From Hydrogenophilus sp. (GTDB lineage Bacteria; Pseudomonadota; Gammaproteobacteria; Burkholderiales; Thiobacillaceae): 36,803 nt of DNA. The stretch is taken from assembly GCA_020692235.1 (NCBI GenBank), contig JAIMKU010000001.1:16984-53786 (forward strand). The letters run 5' to 3'. The position numbers were made by a program, and so were the translations under genes. The notes under the pieces are model-generated. The model searched no databases and was not told the origin of the DNA. It was given only the letters and a program-made list of their open reading frames with translations. Shown here in pieces: positions 1 to 9,396 of the stretch; position 1 is the first letter of the stretch, and each line of letters starts with the position of its first letter.

Positions 1-934
1 GATGGTCGGGGCTGCCGTTCAATTCCTGCCAACTGGCCGGGTCGATGCCGTCGATGAACAGGTTGGGGTCGAAACCGGGCGCCGACACCAGGGCCAGCAC
101 GGACCCGGTCTGCGGGTCCAGTGCCACCAGCGAGCCGCGCATCTGACCGAAGGCGGTCTCGGCCACCTGCTGCAATTTAGAGTCCAGGTTCAGATAGATG
201 TTGTCGCCGGCCATGGGCGGGCTGCGGGACAGGACCCGGACCGCCCGACCAGAGGCATCGATCTCGACCTTTTCGATGCCGGTGCGACCGTGCAACCACC
301 TCTCGTAGCGGTTCTCGATACCCTGCTTGCCGATGTGATCGGTGCCCCGATAATTGGCGTCCTGTTCGCTCTCTGCCAAGCTATCCAGGTCGTCGTCGCT
401 GATCCGGCCAATGTAGCCCACCACGTGGGCGAAGGAGTTGCCGAACGGGTATTGGCGGAACAGCCGGGCGCGCACCTCGACGCCGGGGAAGCGAAAGCGG
501 TTGACCGCGAAGCGGGCCGCCTCTTCTTCGGTCAGATGGTTATGAATGGGGATGCTCTCGAAATCCTTGCTCTCGGCCAGCAGACGTTTGAAGCGTTTGC
601 GGTCGGCGACATCGATCTGGACAATGGCCGACAGGCGGGTGATCGTGTCTTCCAGGTCGCCCGCCCTGCTCGGCGTGATCTCCAGGGTATAGGCGGAAAA
701 GTTGTGGGCCAGCACGATGCCGTTGCGGTCGTAGATGACGCCGCGTGCCGGCACCGCCGGCACCATGGCGATGCGGTTGCTTTCGGCCAGGGCGTGGTAA
801 CGCTCGTACTGGATCGATTGCAGCCAGACGAACCGGCCCAGGAGCAGCAGGAACAATAGACCGGCGGTGAGCGCGGCGATGCGGATACGGTAATAAAACC
901 GCCGGAACTCCTCGTGCGCATTGGGCAGCCTCAT
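1..934 (-). CDS. mrdA: Penicillin-binding protein 2 (MrdA), N-terminal part; cut by the window edge
   Basis: This is the peptidoglycan transpeptidase of the elongasome, acting in the periplasm with RodA and MreBCD. The reading frame begins MRLPNAHEEFRRFYYRIRIA and runs open for 311 codons to the window edge. A single membrane anchor lies at about residues 17-40, followed by the PBP dimerisation region. Near the edge comes the start of the transpeptidase domain (GSLVALDPQTGSVLALVSAP, then the ELNGSPDH stretch). The catalytic SxxK serine would lie beyond the window, so activity cannot be judged. The ATG shares four bases (ATGA) with the mreD stop, which implies translational coupling in the mreB-mreC-mreD-mrdA operon. 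The gene order and motifs make the assignment secure; rodA would be expected next. Confidence 0.93.
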   Translation of the reverse strand, partial: MRLPNAHEEFRRFYYRIRIAALTAGLLFLLLLGRFVWLQSIQYERYHALAESNRIAMVPAVPARGVIYDRNGIVLAHNFSAYTLEITPSRAGDLEDTITRLSAIVQIDVADRKRFKRLLAESKDFESIPIHNHLTEEEAARFAVNRFRFPGVEVRARLFRQYPFGNSFAHVVGYIGRISDDDLDSLAESEQDANYRGTDHIGKQGIENRYERWLHGRTGIEKVEIDASGRAVRVLSRSPPMAGDNIYLNLDSKLQQVAETAFGQMRGSLVALDPQTGSVLALVSAPGFDPNLFIDGIDPASWQELNGSPDH

Positions 935-1524
935 CTGTGGCCCCGCCAGCCATGGCCCGCGCTACCAACGGGTCGAGCCGACGGGCGGCTATCGGCCGGC
1001 TCGATATGCATCTCGCTGGTCCAGCCGGTAAGCCGGTCCAGGAGGCGGGCCACCGGTACCCAGAATAGCGCCGTGGCAACACCGGCGGCCAGAAAGCGCC
1101 AGTCCACGCCCGGCAGGTGAAAGGCCAGACCGAGCAGCAGGAACAATAATTGCTGACCGAAGAAAATCGGTGCCAGATGGAGCGCGCAACCGCCGACCTG
1201 GAAGTTTTCCAGACGCCGGCGCAGGCTCAGCGCGGCGAATGCCGACAGGGTATAGGTCAAGGCGTGGTGTCCGATCAGGCTGCCCTGAGTAATGTCGGCG
1301 AGCAGGCCCAAGGCCATGGCCAGGCCCAGGCCGGCCCGATGCGGGGCATGGATGGACCAATAGAGCAACACCGCCAGGGTGAAGTCCGGCAGCAGCCAGG
1401 TTACGCCGTCGGGCCAGGGTAACTGGGCAGCCAGGTAGGCCAGCGCCAGGGTACCCGCTATCAGCCGGGTCGAGGCCGGTGTAAGCAGCAGCAGGCCTTG
1501 TGGGACCAAGGGTTCGGTATTCAC
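931..1524 (-). CDS. mreD: Rod shape-determining protein MreD
   Basis: Inner-membrane component of the elongasome, 197 aa. The sequence is almost entirely hydrophobic with about five or six membrane segments (for example TLALAYLAAQLPW and LLFLLLGLAFHLPG) and a polar C-terminal tail of about 30 residues. Residues such as LPDFTLAVLLYWSIHAPHRAG and GLLADITQGSLIGHHAL fit the MreD family, which has weak sequence conservation but this TM layout. The start is GTG at 1524, which overlaps the mreC stop by four bases (GTGA). The stop overlaps the mrdA start in the same way. The family is usually 160-190 aa, so the length is slightly long. Assignment rests on family style plus position between mreC and mrdA. 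Confidence 0.92.
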   Translation of the reverse strand: MNTEPLVPQGLLLLTPASTRLIAGTLALAYLAAQLPWPDGVTWLLPDFTLAVLLYWSIHAPHRAGLGLAMALGLLADITQGSLIGHHALTYTLSAFAALSLRRRLENFQVGGCALHLAPIFFGQQLLFLLLGLAFHLPGVDWRFLAAGVATALFWVPVARLLDRLTGWTSEMHIEPADSRPSARPVGSAGHGWRGHR

Positions 1525-2357
1525 TTGGCCGCCTCCGGCCGGTTCAGGATCAGCACATGGCGATGTTGCCCGATTGCCCCGATCGGTTGACAGATAACCC
1601 TGGCGAAGGGGGTCTGGCGGGGTGGCTCCACCCGCACTACGCGGGCGACCGGGATGCCCAGCGGGTAGACGCCGTCGATACCCGAGGTGACCAGTATGTC
1701 GCCCGGCTTGAGGTCGGCGTGCATGTCCAGGTAACGGACTTCCAGTTGATCGTTGGAACCAGTGCCGGAGACGATGAGGCGCAGACCGTTGCGTTGGTTC
1801 TGCACCGGCGCGGCCTGTTCCTTGGCAGTGAGCAAACTCACCTGGCTGCTGGTCGAATAGACCTGGGTGACCTGACCAACCAGGCCGGCGGCATCGACCA
1901 CCGGGCGGCCGGCGGTCACGCCATCGGTCGCGCCTTTGTCGACGATGACCCGGCGATTGAATGGGTCGGGCAGGATACGGACGATCTCGGCCGCGCGCGT
2001 CTCGACCCCGCTTGGCGGCCGCAGATCGAGTAGAGCGCGTAGCCGGGCATTCTCCAGCTTGAGCGCTTCGTAGCCCTGTAGGCGACTGGCGAACACCTGG
2101 CTGGCCAGTATCAGACGTCGGTTTTCGCCCAGTACCTGGCCGTGGACGATGAAGAAATCGCCGGCCTTGCCCAGGTAGCCGAACGGCCTGGCCAGTATGT
2201 CTTGAATCGGGTTGACCAACTCGGCGGCCGTGTTCTTAACCGTCGCCATCGCGGCATAGCGGCTATCGACGACCATCAGCGCCAGGCTCGCCAGGCAATA
2301 CAAGGCCAGGCGGGCGGGCAATCCCATGGTGCGAGCGAACATCGGTGCGTGGGCCAT
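1521..2357 (-). CDS. mreC: Rod shape-determining protein MreC
   Basis: Periplasmic scaffold of the elongasome that links MreB/MreD to PBP2, 278 aa. It has one N-terminal membrane anchor (about residues 14-32, ARLALYCLASLALMVVDSRY). A predicted coiled coil follows at about 75-112 (ASRLQGYEALKLENARLRAL). Then comes the two-lobed beta domain with family-typical stretches such as IVDKGATDGVTAGRPVV, AGLVGQV and LDMHADLKPGDILVTSG. Translation starts at ATG 2357, 41 bp after the mreB stop. The 3' end overlaps mreD by four bases. The C-terminus is short and lacks the long proline-rich tail seen in some betaproteobacteria. Confidence 0.95.
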   Translation of the reverse strand: MAHAPMFARTMGLPARLALYCLASLALMVVDSRYAAMATVKNTAAELVNPIQDILARPFGYLGKAGDFFIVHGQVLGENRRLILASQVFASRLQGYEALKLENARLRALLDLRPPSGVETRAAEIVRILPDPFNRRVIVDKGATDGVTAGRPVVDAAGLVGQVTQVYSTSSQVSLLTAKEQAAPVQNQRNGLRLIVSGTGSNDQLEVRYLDMHADLKPGDILVTSGIDGVYPLGIPVARVVRVEPPRQTPFARVICQPIGAIGQHRHVLILNRPEAAK

Positions 2358-2398
2358 GGGGGCGTCTGGAATGAACTGTTTAAGCCGGAAGCGCGCCG

Positions 2399-3841
<1,443 letters not shown>

Positions 3842-3849
3842 GCTCTCTC

Positions 3850-5304
3850 ATGTCTCAGACCACCATCAAACAACTCGCCGACCGCCTGGCGAGCGGCAAA
3901 ACCTCCAGCGTCGAGCTGTGTCAGGACTACCTGGCCCGGATCCAGGCCGGCAATCCCAAGCTCAATGCCTTCATCACGGTTGACGCCGAGCGTACCTTGG
4001 CCGAGGCCCGTGCTGCCGACGCCCGTCGCGCCGCAAATAATGCCGGGCCGCTGACCGGGGTGCCGATCGCCCACAAGGACATCTTTTGCGCCGAGGGTTG
4101 GCTGACCACATGCGGCTCGAAGATGCTGGCCAACTTTGTTTCGCCCTACGATGCCCATGTCATCGGCCAGTTCAAGGCCGCCGGTATGCCCTGCCTGGGC
4201 AAGACCAACATGGACGAATTCGCCATGGGGTCGAGCACCGAGACCAGCTATTACGGTCCGACCAGGAACCCCTGGGATAGCGCCCGGGTGCCGGGCGGCT
4301 CGTCGGGCGGCAGTGCGGCAGCGGTGGCCGCTCGAATTACCCCGGCGGCGACCGGCACCGACACCGGCGGCTCGATCCGGCAGCCAGCCGCCTTGTGTGG
4401 CATTACCGGCCTCAAGCCGACCTACGGCGTAGTGTCGCGTTACGGCATGATCGCCTTCGCTTCCTCGCTCGATCAGGGTGGGCCGATGGCGACCACTGCC
4501 GAGGACTGCGCCCTGCTGCTCAACGTCATGGCCGGTTTCGACGCGCGCGATTCGACCAGTCTGGAACGGGAAAAAGAGGACTACACCCGCGACCTGGCCA
4601 GGCCGCTGGCCGGCCTGCGCATCGGCCTGCCCAAGGAGTTCTTCGGTGCCGGCCTGAGCGGCGACACCGCCATTGCGGTCGAGGCGGCTATCGAGCAGTT
4701 CAAAAAGCTGGGCGCCGTCATCGTCGAGGTCAGCCTGCCCAACTCCGGTCTCTCGGTCGCGGCCTATTACGTCATTGCCCCGGCCGAGGCGTCGAGCAAC
4801 CTGTCGCGCTTCGACGGCGTCCGCTACGGCTACCGGACGCCTGACTATGGCGACCTCACCGAGATGTACGAAAAGAGCCGCGCCGAGGGCTTCGGCGCCG
4901 AGGTCAAACGGCGCATCATGATCGGCACCTATGTCCTCTCCCACGGCTATTACGACGCCTATTACCTCCAGGCCCAAAAACTGCGCCGCCTGATCGCCCA
5001 GGACTTTGCCGCCGCCTACCGGCAATGCGACGTCATCCTCGGGCCGACCGCGCCGACCACCGCCTTCAAGCTGGGCGAAAAGGCCGACGACCCGGTTGAG
5101 ATGTATCTCTCGGACATCTACACCATCGCCGTCAACCTGGCCGGCCTGCCCGGCATGAGTCTGCCCTGCGGCCTGGACGGCCAGGGTCTGCCGATCGGCC
5201 TGCAACTGATCGGCGACTACTTCTCCGAGGCGCGAATGCTCAATGTCGCGCATCAATATCAACTCGCCACCGACTGGCATCAGCGCACGCCGGGAGGGTT
5301 CTGA
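3850..5304 (+). CDS. gatA: Asp-tRNA(Asn)/Glu-tRNA(Gln) amidotransferase subunit A
   Basis: Glutaminase subunit of GatCAB (amidase-signature family), 484 aa, full length. It releases ammonia from glutamine and passes it to GatB. The Ser-cis-Ser-Lys triad is visible: K76 in AHKDIF, S151 in the glycine-serine loop [12 protein letters not shown] (148-159), and S175 in [11 protein letters not shown]. The C-terminal region has [13 protein letters not shown] and [15 protein letters not shown], typical of GatA. The gene starts at ATG 3850 without a strong ribosome-binding site, so coupling to gatC just upstream is likely. It ends one base before the gatB ATG context. Long open frames on the opposite strand are only codon-bias shadows. 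Confidence 0.97.
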   Translation: MSQTTIKQLADRLASGKTSSVELCQDYLARIQAGNPKLNAFITVDAERTLAEARAADARRAANNAGPLTGVPIAHKDIFCAEGWLTTCGSKMLANFVSPYDAHVIGQFKAAGMPCLGKTNMDEFAMGSSTETSYYGPTRNPWDSARVPGGSSGGSAAAVAARITPAATGTDTGGSIRQPAALCGITGLKPTYGVVSRYGMIAFASSLDQGGPMATTAEDCALLLNVMAGFDARDSTSLEREKEDYTRDLARPLAGLRIGLPKEFFGAGLSGDTAIAVEAAIEQFKKLGAVIVEVSLPNSGLSVAAYYVIAPAEASSNLSRFDGVRYGYRTPDYGDLTEMYEKSRAEGFGAEVKRRIMIGTYVLSHGYYDAYYLQAQKLRRLIAQDFAAAYRQCDVILGPTAPTTAFKLGEKADDPVEMYLSDIYTIAVNLAGLPGMSLPCGLDGQGLPIGLQLIGDYFSEARMLNVAHQYQLATDWHQRTPGGF

Positions 5305-5305
5305 C

Positions 5306-6739
5306 ATGCAATGGGAAACCGTTATCGGACTTGAGGTCCATACCCAGCTCACCACCAAATCGAAGATATTCTCCGGCGCCAGCACCGCCTTCGGCGCCGA
5401 GCCGAACAGCCAGGCTTGCGGCATCGACGTCGCCCTGCCCGGCGTGCTGCCGGTGTTGAACCGCGGCGCGGTCGAGTGCGCCATCCGGTTCGGCCTGGCT
5501 ATCGGCGGCAAGCTGAACCGGGTCAACGTCTTCGACCGCAAGAATTACTTCTACCCCGATCTGCCCAAGGGTTATCAGATCAGCCAGTTCGAGACGCCCA
5601 TCGTCGAGGGCGGTGCGCTGACCATCCAGGTCGGCGACCGGGAAAAGACCATCCGCCTGACCCGCGCCCACCTCGAAGAAGACGCCGGCAAGTCGCTGCA
5701 CGAGGGCTTCCACGGCATGACCGGCATCGACCTCAACCGCGCCGGCACGCCCTTGCTGGAGATCGTCTCCGAACCGGACATGGGCTCGGCGACCGAGGCG
5801 GTGGCCTATGCCAAGGCGTTGCATGGCCTGGTGACCTGGATTGGCACCTGCGACGGCAACATGCAGGAAGGCTCGTTCCGCTGCGACGCCAACGTCTCGG
5901 TGCGTAGGCCGGGTGAGCCTCTGGGTACCCGGCGCGAGATCAAGAACCTCAACTCATTCCGCTTCCTGGAACAGGCGATCAATTACGAGGTGCGCTGGCA
6001 GATCGGCGAGATCGAAGACGGCCGCGCCATCCAGCAGGCCACCGTGCTGTTCGACTCGGACAGCGGCGAGACCCGCATGATGCGGACCAAGGAAGACGCA
6101 CACGACTATCGCTACTTCCCCGACCCCGACCTGTTGCCGGTCAAGCTGGATGAAGACTGGATCGAACAGGTGCGCGCCACCATGCCGGAACTGCCACAGG
6201 CCAGACGGGCCCGCTATCAGACCGAATTCGGTCTGTCCGCTTACGATGCCGGTGCGCTCACCGGCTCGCACGTCCTGTCGGACTACTTCGAGGCCGTGGT
6301 CGCCAGCTTGCCCAAGGCTGACCCGAAACTGGTCGCCAACTGGGTGATGGGTGAGCTGTCCGCCGCGCTCAACAAGGCTGAACTGGGCCTTGCCGAAAGC
6401 CCGATTACGGCAATCATGCTGACAAAACTACTCGGCCGAATTCAGGATGGCACCCTGTCCGGCAAGCTGGCCAAGCAGGTGTTCGAGGTGATGTGGACGG
6501 AGGGCGGCGAGCCGGATGCCATCATCGCCGCCAAGGGCCTGAAGCAGATGTCCGACTCCGGCGAGGTCGAGCGGATCATCGACGAGGTCCTGGCGGCCAA
6601 TGCCAAGTCGGTCGAGGAATTCCGCGCCGGCAAGGACAAGGCCTTCAACGCCCTGGTCGGCCAGGTCATGAAGGCCACCAAAGGCAAGGCCAATCCGGCC
6701 CAGGTCAACGACCTGCTGCGGGCCAAGCTGACCGGCTGA
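5306..6739 (+). CDS. gatB: Asp-tRNA(Asn)/Glu-tRNA(Gln) amidotransferase subunit B
   Basis: tRNA-binding and kinase/transamidase subunit of GatCAB, 477 aa. It activates the glutamyl or aspartyl group on mischarged tRNA and adds the ammonia channelled from GatA. The N-terminus [13 protein letters not shown] and the stretches [32 protein letters not shown] and DANVSVR are hallmarks of the GatB catalytic domain. The last roughly 150 residues form the helical and YqeY-like tail ([17 protein letters not shown]). ATG 5306 is chosen over the upstream in-frame ATG at 5243. It follows a strong GGGAGGG (5293-5299) and lies one base after the gatA stop, whereas the earlier start would overlap gatA by 62 bp. 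Confidence 0.97.
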   Translation: MQWETVIGLEVHTQLTTKSKIFSGASTAFGAEPNSQACGIDVALPGVLPVLNRGAVECAIRFGLAIGGKLNRVNVFDRKNYFYPDLPKGYQISQFETPIVEGGALTIQVGDREKTIRLTRAHLEEDAGKSLHEGFHGMTGIDLNRAGTPLLEIVSEPDMGSATEAVAYAKALHGLVTWIGTCDGNMQEGSFRCDANVSVRRPGEPLGTRREIKNLNSFRFLEQAINYEVRWQIGEIEDGRAIQQATVLFDSDSGETRMMRTKEDAHDYRYFPDPDLLPVKLDEDWIEQVRATMPELPQARRARYQTEFGLSAYDAGALTGSHVLSDYFEAVVASLPKADPKLVANWVMGELSAALNKAELGLAESPITAIMLTKLLGRIQDGTLSGKLAKQVFEVMWTEGGEPDAIIAAKGLKQMSDSGEVERIIDEVLAANAKSVEEFRAGKDKAFNALVGQVMKATKGKANPAQVNDLLRAKLTG

Positions 6740-6765
6740 CCGGCCTCAACGTCGGCCGGTCAGCC
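6734..6765. terminator. Perfect 12-bp hairpin between convergent gatB and the small ORF
   Basis: GGCTGACCGGCC (6734-6745) pairs perfectly with GGCCGGTCAGCC (6754-6765) around an 8-nt loop. The left arm contains the gatB TGA, and the loop contains the stop of the minus-strand ORF. There is no T-run on either side, so it may act as a bidirectional structural or 3'-end-stabilising element, not a classic intrinsic terminator. Confidence 0.6.
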
Positions 6766-6928
6766 CATAATGGATGCCGCCTTGTTCGTCCACCCAGCGA
6801 TAGGCCGCCGCCCAGCAGGTCGCCGCCGTAAGCAAGACGACCAGGGTCAGGCCGCAGGTGGCACAGCGATTCAGTCGCTGCCGTACTGTTGCCGATAACG
6901 CACAATGGCTAAGCGTGTATCCGCCCAT
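6746..6928 (-). CDS. Small secreted-peptide ORF with a DUF4124-like start, overlapping the pyrE 3' end
   Basis: A 60-aa ORF whose first 58 bases lie inside pyrE in another frame. Residues about 26-41 (CGLTLVVLLTAATCWA) look like a signal-peptide core ending in an A-X-A-type site. The remaining mature part is YRWVDEQGGIHYGLTGRR. The YRWVDEQGGIHYG stretch matches the opening of DUF4124 domains in proteobacterial envelope proteins, but the domain stops almost at once. ATG 6928 is the only start ahead of the hydrophobic segment. It has GGGAGG nine bases upstream, made from pyrE codons that use GGA, unusual in this GGC-rich genome. It could be a real coupled small gene or the remnant of a longer DUF4124 gene. 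Confidence 0.5.
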   Translation of the reverse strand: MGGYTLSHCALSATVRQRLNRCATCGLTLVVLLTAATCWAAAYRWVDEQGGIHYGLTGRR

Positions 6929-7512
6929 TCTGGTTTTCCTCCCAGGTATTCCAGCAGGTCGTTCAGGTCGACGATGGCAATGACTGGTAGCCCATGTTGC
7001 TGACTGACCTCCTGTACTGCCGACAGGGCGCCCTGGCCGCGTTCCATGCGGTCCAGGGCGATGGCGACGGCGCTGGGCGTCGCGCCCGCGGCCCGAATCA
7101 TCTCGACCGATTCGCGCACCGAGGTACCGGCCGAGATCACGTCGTCGACGATCAGTACCCGGCCCCGCAACGGGGCGCCGACGATCATGCCGCCCTCGCC
7201 GTGGTCCTTGGCCTTTTTCCGGTTATAGCTGTAAGGCACGTTGCGGCCCAGGCCGGTCATGGCGATTGCCACCGTTGCGGCCAGCGGGATGCCTTTGTAA
7301 GCGGGACCGAACAGGCCGTCGAAGACGATACCGGAAGCCAGGATGGCTTTGGCGTAAAATTCGCCCAGCGTCTTCAGCGATTCGCCATCGTTGAACAGGC
7401 CGGCATTGAAAAAGTACGGCGATAGCCGGCCAGCCTTGGTTTTGAATTCGCCAAACAGCAGCACTTGTCGGCGGATGGCGAAATCGAGGAAGGCCTCCTT
7501 GAAACCCTGCAT
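6871..7512 (-). CDS. pyrE: Orotate phosphoribosyltransferase
   Basis: Converts orotate and PRPP to orotidine 5'-phosphate in pyrimidine synthesis (cytosol). It is 213 aa, matching the gammaproteobacterial and betaproteobacterial form. The N-terminal hood carries TKAGRLSPYFFNAGLFNDG. FGPAYKGIPLAA (68-79) is the substrate loop, and YSYNRKKAKDHGEGG (94-108) is the flexible catalytic loop. VLIVDDVISAGTS (119-131) is the PRPP-binding motif with its acidic pair at 123-124. It starts at ATG 7512, only 28 bp from the divergent xth start. Its 3' end overlaps a small ORF in another frame and uses GGA GGA AAA CCA codons there, unlike the rest of the gene. Confidence 0.97.
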   Translation of the reverse strand: MQGFKEAFLDFAIRRQVLLFGEFKTKAGRLSPYFFNAGLFNDGESLKTLGEFYAKAILASGIVFDGLFGPAYKGIPLAATVAIAMTGLGRNVPYSYNRKKAKDHGEGGMIVGAPLRGRVLIVDDVISAGTSVRESVEMIRAAGATPSAVAIALDRMERGQGALSAVQEVSQQHGLPVIAIVDLNDLLEYLGGKPEWADTRLAIVRYRQQYGSD

Positions 7513-7540
7513 CTCAGCATCCCTATCTATATTTCATTTC

Positions 7541-8320
7541 GTGCGAATTGTAACGCTGAATCTAAACGGCATCCGCTCCGCCGTGAAAAAGGGCGTGCTC
7601 GACTGGCTGGCCAATGCCGAGGCCGACGTGGTCTGCCTTCAGGAGCTGAAGGCACAGACCGCTGACCTGAGCGCTGAGATGCTGAATCCACCCGGCTACT
7701 TCGGCTATTTCCACTACGCGGAAAAGAAGGGCTACAGCGGCGTTGGCATCTGGTCGCGCCGTCAGCCTGAGCATATCGTCGAGGGTCTGGGTATCCCCGA
7801 CATCGACGCCGAGGGCCGCTACATTGAGGCCCGCTTTGGCGACCTGTCCGTAGTCTCCGTTTACCTGCCCTCTGGCTCATCGGGCGAGCACCGGCAAGTC
7901 GCCAAGTTCGCCTTCATGGCCCGCTTCTATCCCCACCTTGAAGCCCTCGCCCTCGCCGGCCGGGACGTGGTGCTGTGCGGCGACTGGAACATCGCCCACA
8001 CCGCCAAGGACATCAAAAACGCCAAGGCCAACCAAAAGCACTCCGGCTTCCTGCCTGAAGAACGGGCCTGGATCGACGCCGTATTCAACAAGATCGGTTG
8101 GCTCGATGTCTACCGCCACCTATACCCCGACGCCGAGGGCGAGGGCTACACCTGGTGGAGCAACCGTGGTCAGGCCTGGGCGAAAAACGTCGGCTGGCGT
8201 ATCGACTACCAGATCGCCAGCCCCGGCATCGCCGCTCGGGCCACGGCCGCCAGCGTTTACAAGGCGGAGCGATTTTCCGACCATGCGCCGTTGAGCGTGG
8301 ATTATGACGCGGCGCGGTAA
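7541..8320 (+). CDS. xth: Exodeoxyribonuclease III / AP endonuclease (Xth family)
   Basis: DNA-repair nuclease of the endonuclease/exonuclease/phosphatase fold that cuts at abasic sites and degrades 3' ends, 259 aa. The N-terminus VRIVTLNLNGIRSAVKKG contains the metal-binding N7, and LQELK provides catalytic E35. GDWNIAHT carries D148 and N150. SDHAPLSVDY near the C-terminus carries D247 and H248. GTG 7541 is chosen because it places RIVTLNLNG at the normal N-terminus. An upstream in-frame ATG at 7391 would run through most of the divergent pyrE 5' region. The 28-bp gap to pyrE must hold promoters for both genes or share them with coding sequence. Confidence 0.95.
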   Translation: MRIVTLNLNGIRSAVKKGVLDWLANAEADVVCLQELKAQTADLSAEMLNPPGYFGYFHYAEKKGYSGVGIWSRRQPEHIVEGLGIPDIDAEGRYIEARFGDLSVVSVYLPSGSSGEHRQVAKFAFMARFYPHLEALALAGRDVVLCGDWNIAHTAKDIKNAKANQKHSGFLPEERAWIDAVFNKIGWLDVYRHLYPDAEGEGYTWWSNRGQAWAKNVGWRIDYQIASPGIAARATAASVYKAERFSDHAPLSVDYDAAR

Positions 8321-8336
8321 TAGCCTTGGCAGCACA

Positions 8337-8368
8337 GTTAAGATTCACTTAAGCTAAGTGGCTAGAAT
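8337..8368 (+). promoter_or_regulatory. Candidate activator-dependent promoter of the SHP-DHC-cytochrome b operon
   Basis: GTTAAG (8337-8342), five bases, then CTTAAG (8348-8353) form a direct repeat with 11-bp period. It matches the PmrA-type consensus YTTAAK-N5-YTTAAK at 11 of 12 defined positions. A TAGAAT -10 (8363-8368) follows; the -35 position (8340-8345, AAGATT) is poor and covered by the repeat, as expected for an OmpR-family class II activator. CACTTA-AGC-TAAGTG (8346-8360) is also a short palindrome. No response regulator gene is in the window. Confidence 0.45.
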
Positions 8369-8400
8369 AGACACCATCGCCACACCATAGAGGAAACACC

Positions 8401-8805
8401 ATGACCCGCATCACCCTCCTACTCGCCGCCCTGCTCGCAGTCGTCCCGCAAACCGCGCTGGCCGCAGCGCCCGGCACCTTGCTGGATACCTATCGGACCG
8501 CCGCTCTGAAGGAGGATGCGGGTTTCCGCGACTTCTCCGCGCCACGCGGCGAGCAATTCTTCCACGCCAAGCATGGCGACACCAGTTGTGCTACCTGCCA
8601 CACCGACAATCCCAAGGCGGGCGGCAAACATGCCAAGACCGGCAAGGCCATCGAGCCCTTGGCGCCGGTCGCCAACGCCAAGCGTCTGAGTGACCCGGTC
8701 AAGGTGGAGAAATGGTTCAAGCGCAACTGTAAAGATGTCCTGCAACGCGCCTGCACCGCCCGTGAGAAAGGCGATTTCGTTGCCTGGCTGATTTCTGTCA
8801 AATAA
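8401..8805 (+). CDS. shp: Sphaeroides heme protein (SHP)-like monoheme cytochrome c, DUF1924
   Basis: Small periplasmic cytochrome, 134 aa. It has a clean signal peptide (about residues 1-22, ending in ALAA) and one heme-binding CATCH motif (63-67). The family-typical tail has RLSDPVKVEKWFKRNC and CTAREKGDFVAWLISVK, with two extra cysteines that may form a disulfide. The SHP family is known for a high-spin heme whose distal Asn ligand can be displaced by oxygen or other diatomics. N92 in the PVANAK stretch is a candidate but cannot be confirmed by eye. AGAGGA lies seven bases before ATG 8401. The gene leads an operon with dhc and the cytochrome b fusion, its expected electron-donor partners. 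Confidence 0.88.
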   Translation: MTRITLLLAALLAVVPQTALAAAPGTLLDTYRTAALKEDAGFRDFSAPRGEQFFHAKHGDTSCATCHTDNPKAGGKHAKTGKAIEPLAPVANAKRLSDPVKVEKWFKRNCKDVLQRACTAREKGDFVAWLISVK

Positions 8806-8818
8806 AGGACCCATAAAC

Positions 8819-9304
8819 ATGAAACCCATGCTCAGTTTGCTGCTTGCTCTCAGCCTCGTAAGTACGGCGGCCCTGGCCGAATCCGGCAACCGATATGGTG
8901 GCAAGGATCGCGGCAAAACGCTCATCCCCGGCCAGTCAAACAGCCTGTGGAAACAGGAATGCGGTTCCTGCCACTTGGCCTTTGCCCCCGGCCTGTTGCC
9001 CGCCGAATCCTGGCGCAAGGTAATGGGCGGCCTGGACAAGCACTTCGGCGCGGATGCCTCGCTGACGCCGGAGGAAAATCGCGAGATCACCGCCTTTCTG
9101 GTGAATAACGCCTCCAGCCGCTGGCGCGCGCCCACCGCGCCGCTGCGCATCACCGAGACCGCCTGGTTCAAGCACAAACACCGCGAACTCGCCAGCAGTG
9201 TCTGGAAACGCGCTGCCGTCAAGGGCCCGGCCAACTGTGCCGCCTGCCACAGCGGCGCCGACCGGGGCGACTTCAACGAAGACCGCGTGCGCGTTCCACG
9301 CTAA
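8819..9304 (+). CDS. dhc: Diheme cytochrome c (DHC)
   Basis: Periplasmic diheme cytochrome, 161 aa, with a signal peptide ending at about residue 20 (TAALAES). The two heme sites are CGSCH (48-52) and CAACH (140-144). The stretches CHLAFAPGLLPAESW, DKHFGADASL and PLRITETAWFKHKHREL are characteristic of the DHC family found next to SHP. The known role is to pass electrons from a membrane cytochrome b to SHP. It sits 13 bp after shp. The C-terminal domain of the next gene is a clear paralogue of this protein, sharing the CGSCHLAF and NCAACH stretches. Confidence 0.92.
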   Translation: MKPMLSLLLALSLVSTAALAESGNRYGGKDRGKTLIPGQSNSLWKQECGSCHLAFAPGLLPAESWRKVMGGLDKHFGADASLTPEENREITAFLVNNASSRWRAPTAPLRITETAWFKHKHRELASSVWKRAAVKGPANCAACHSGADRGDFNEDRVRVPR

Positions 9305-9331
9305 CAGACTCCTAATCCAAGCCACCACTTG

Positions 9332-9360
9332 CCGCAGTGGGCGGGCGATGCCCACTGCGG
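9332..9360 (+). other. Perfect 11-bp hairpin between dhc and the cytochrome b fusion gene
   Basis: CCGCAGTGGGC (9332-9342) pairs with GCCCACTGCGG (9350-9360) across a 7-nt loop in the 92-bp gap between dhc and the next operon gene. There is no T-run. A processing or stability element that sets the ratio of soluble to membrane cytochrome is one reading; partial termination is another. Confidence 0.6.
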
Positions 9361-9396
9361 CCACCCGCTCATCGTCGTCGATTCAAGAGACCATTC

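Noticed and set aside
9337-9396. Longer N-terminus for the cytochrome b fusion
   Set aside because: The 20 extra residues are basic and proline-rich, are read through the hairpin, and do not fit b561 proteins, which begin just before the first helix.
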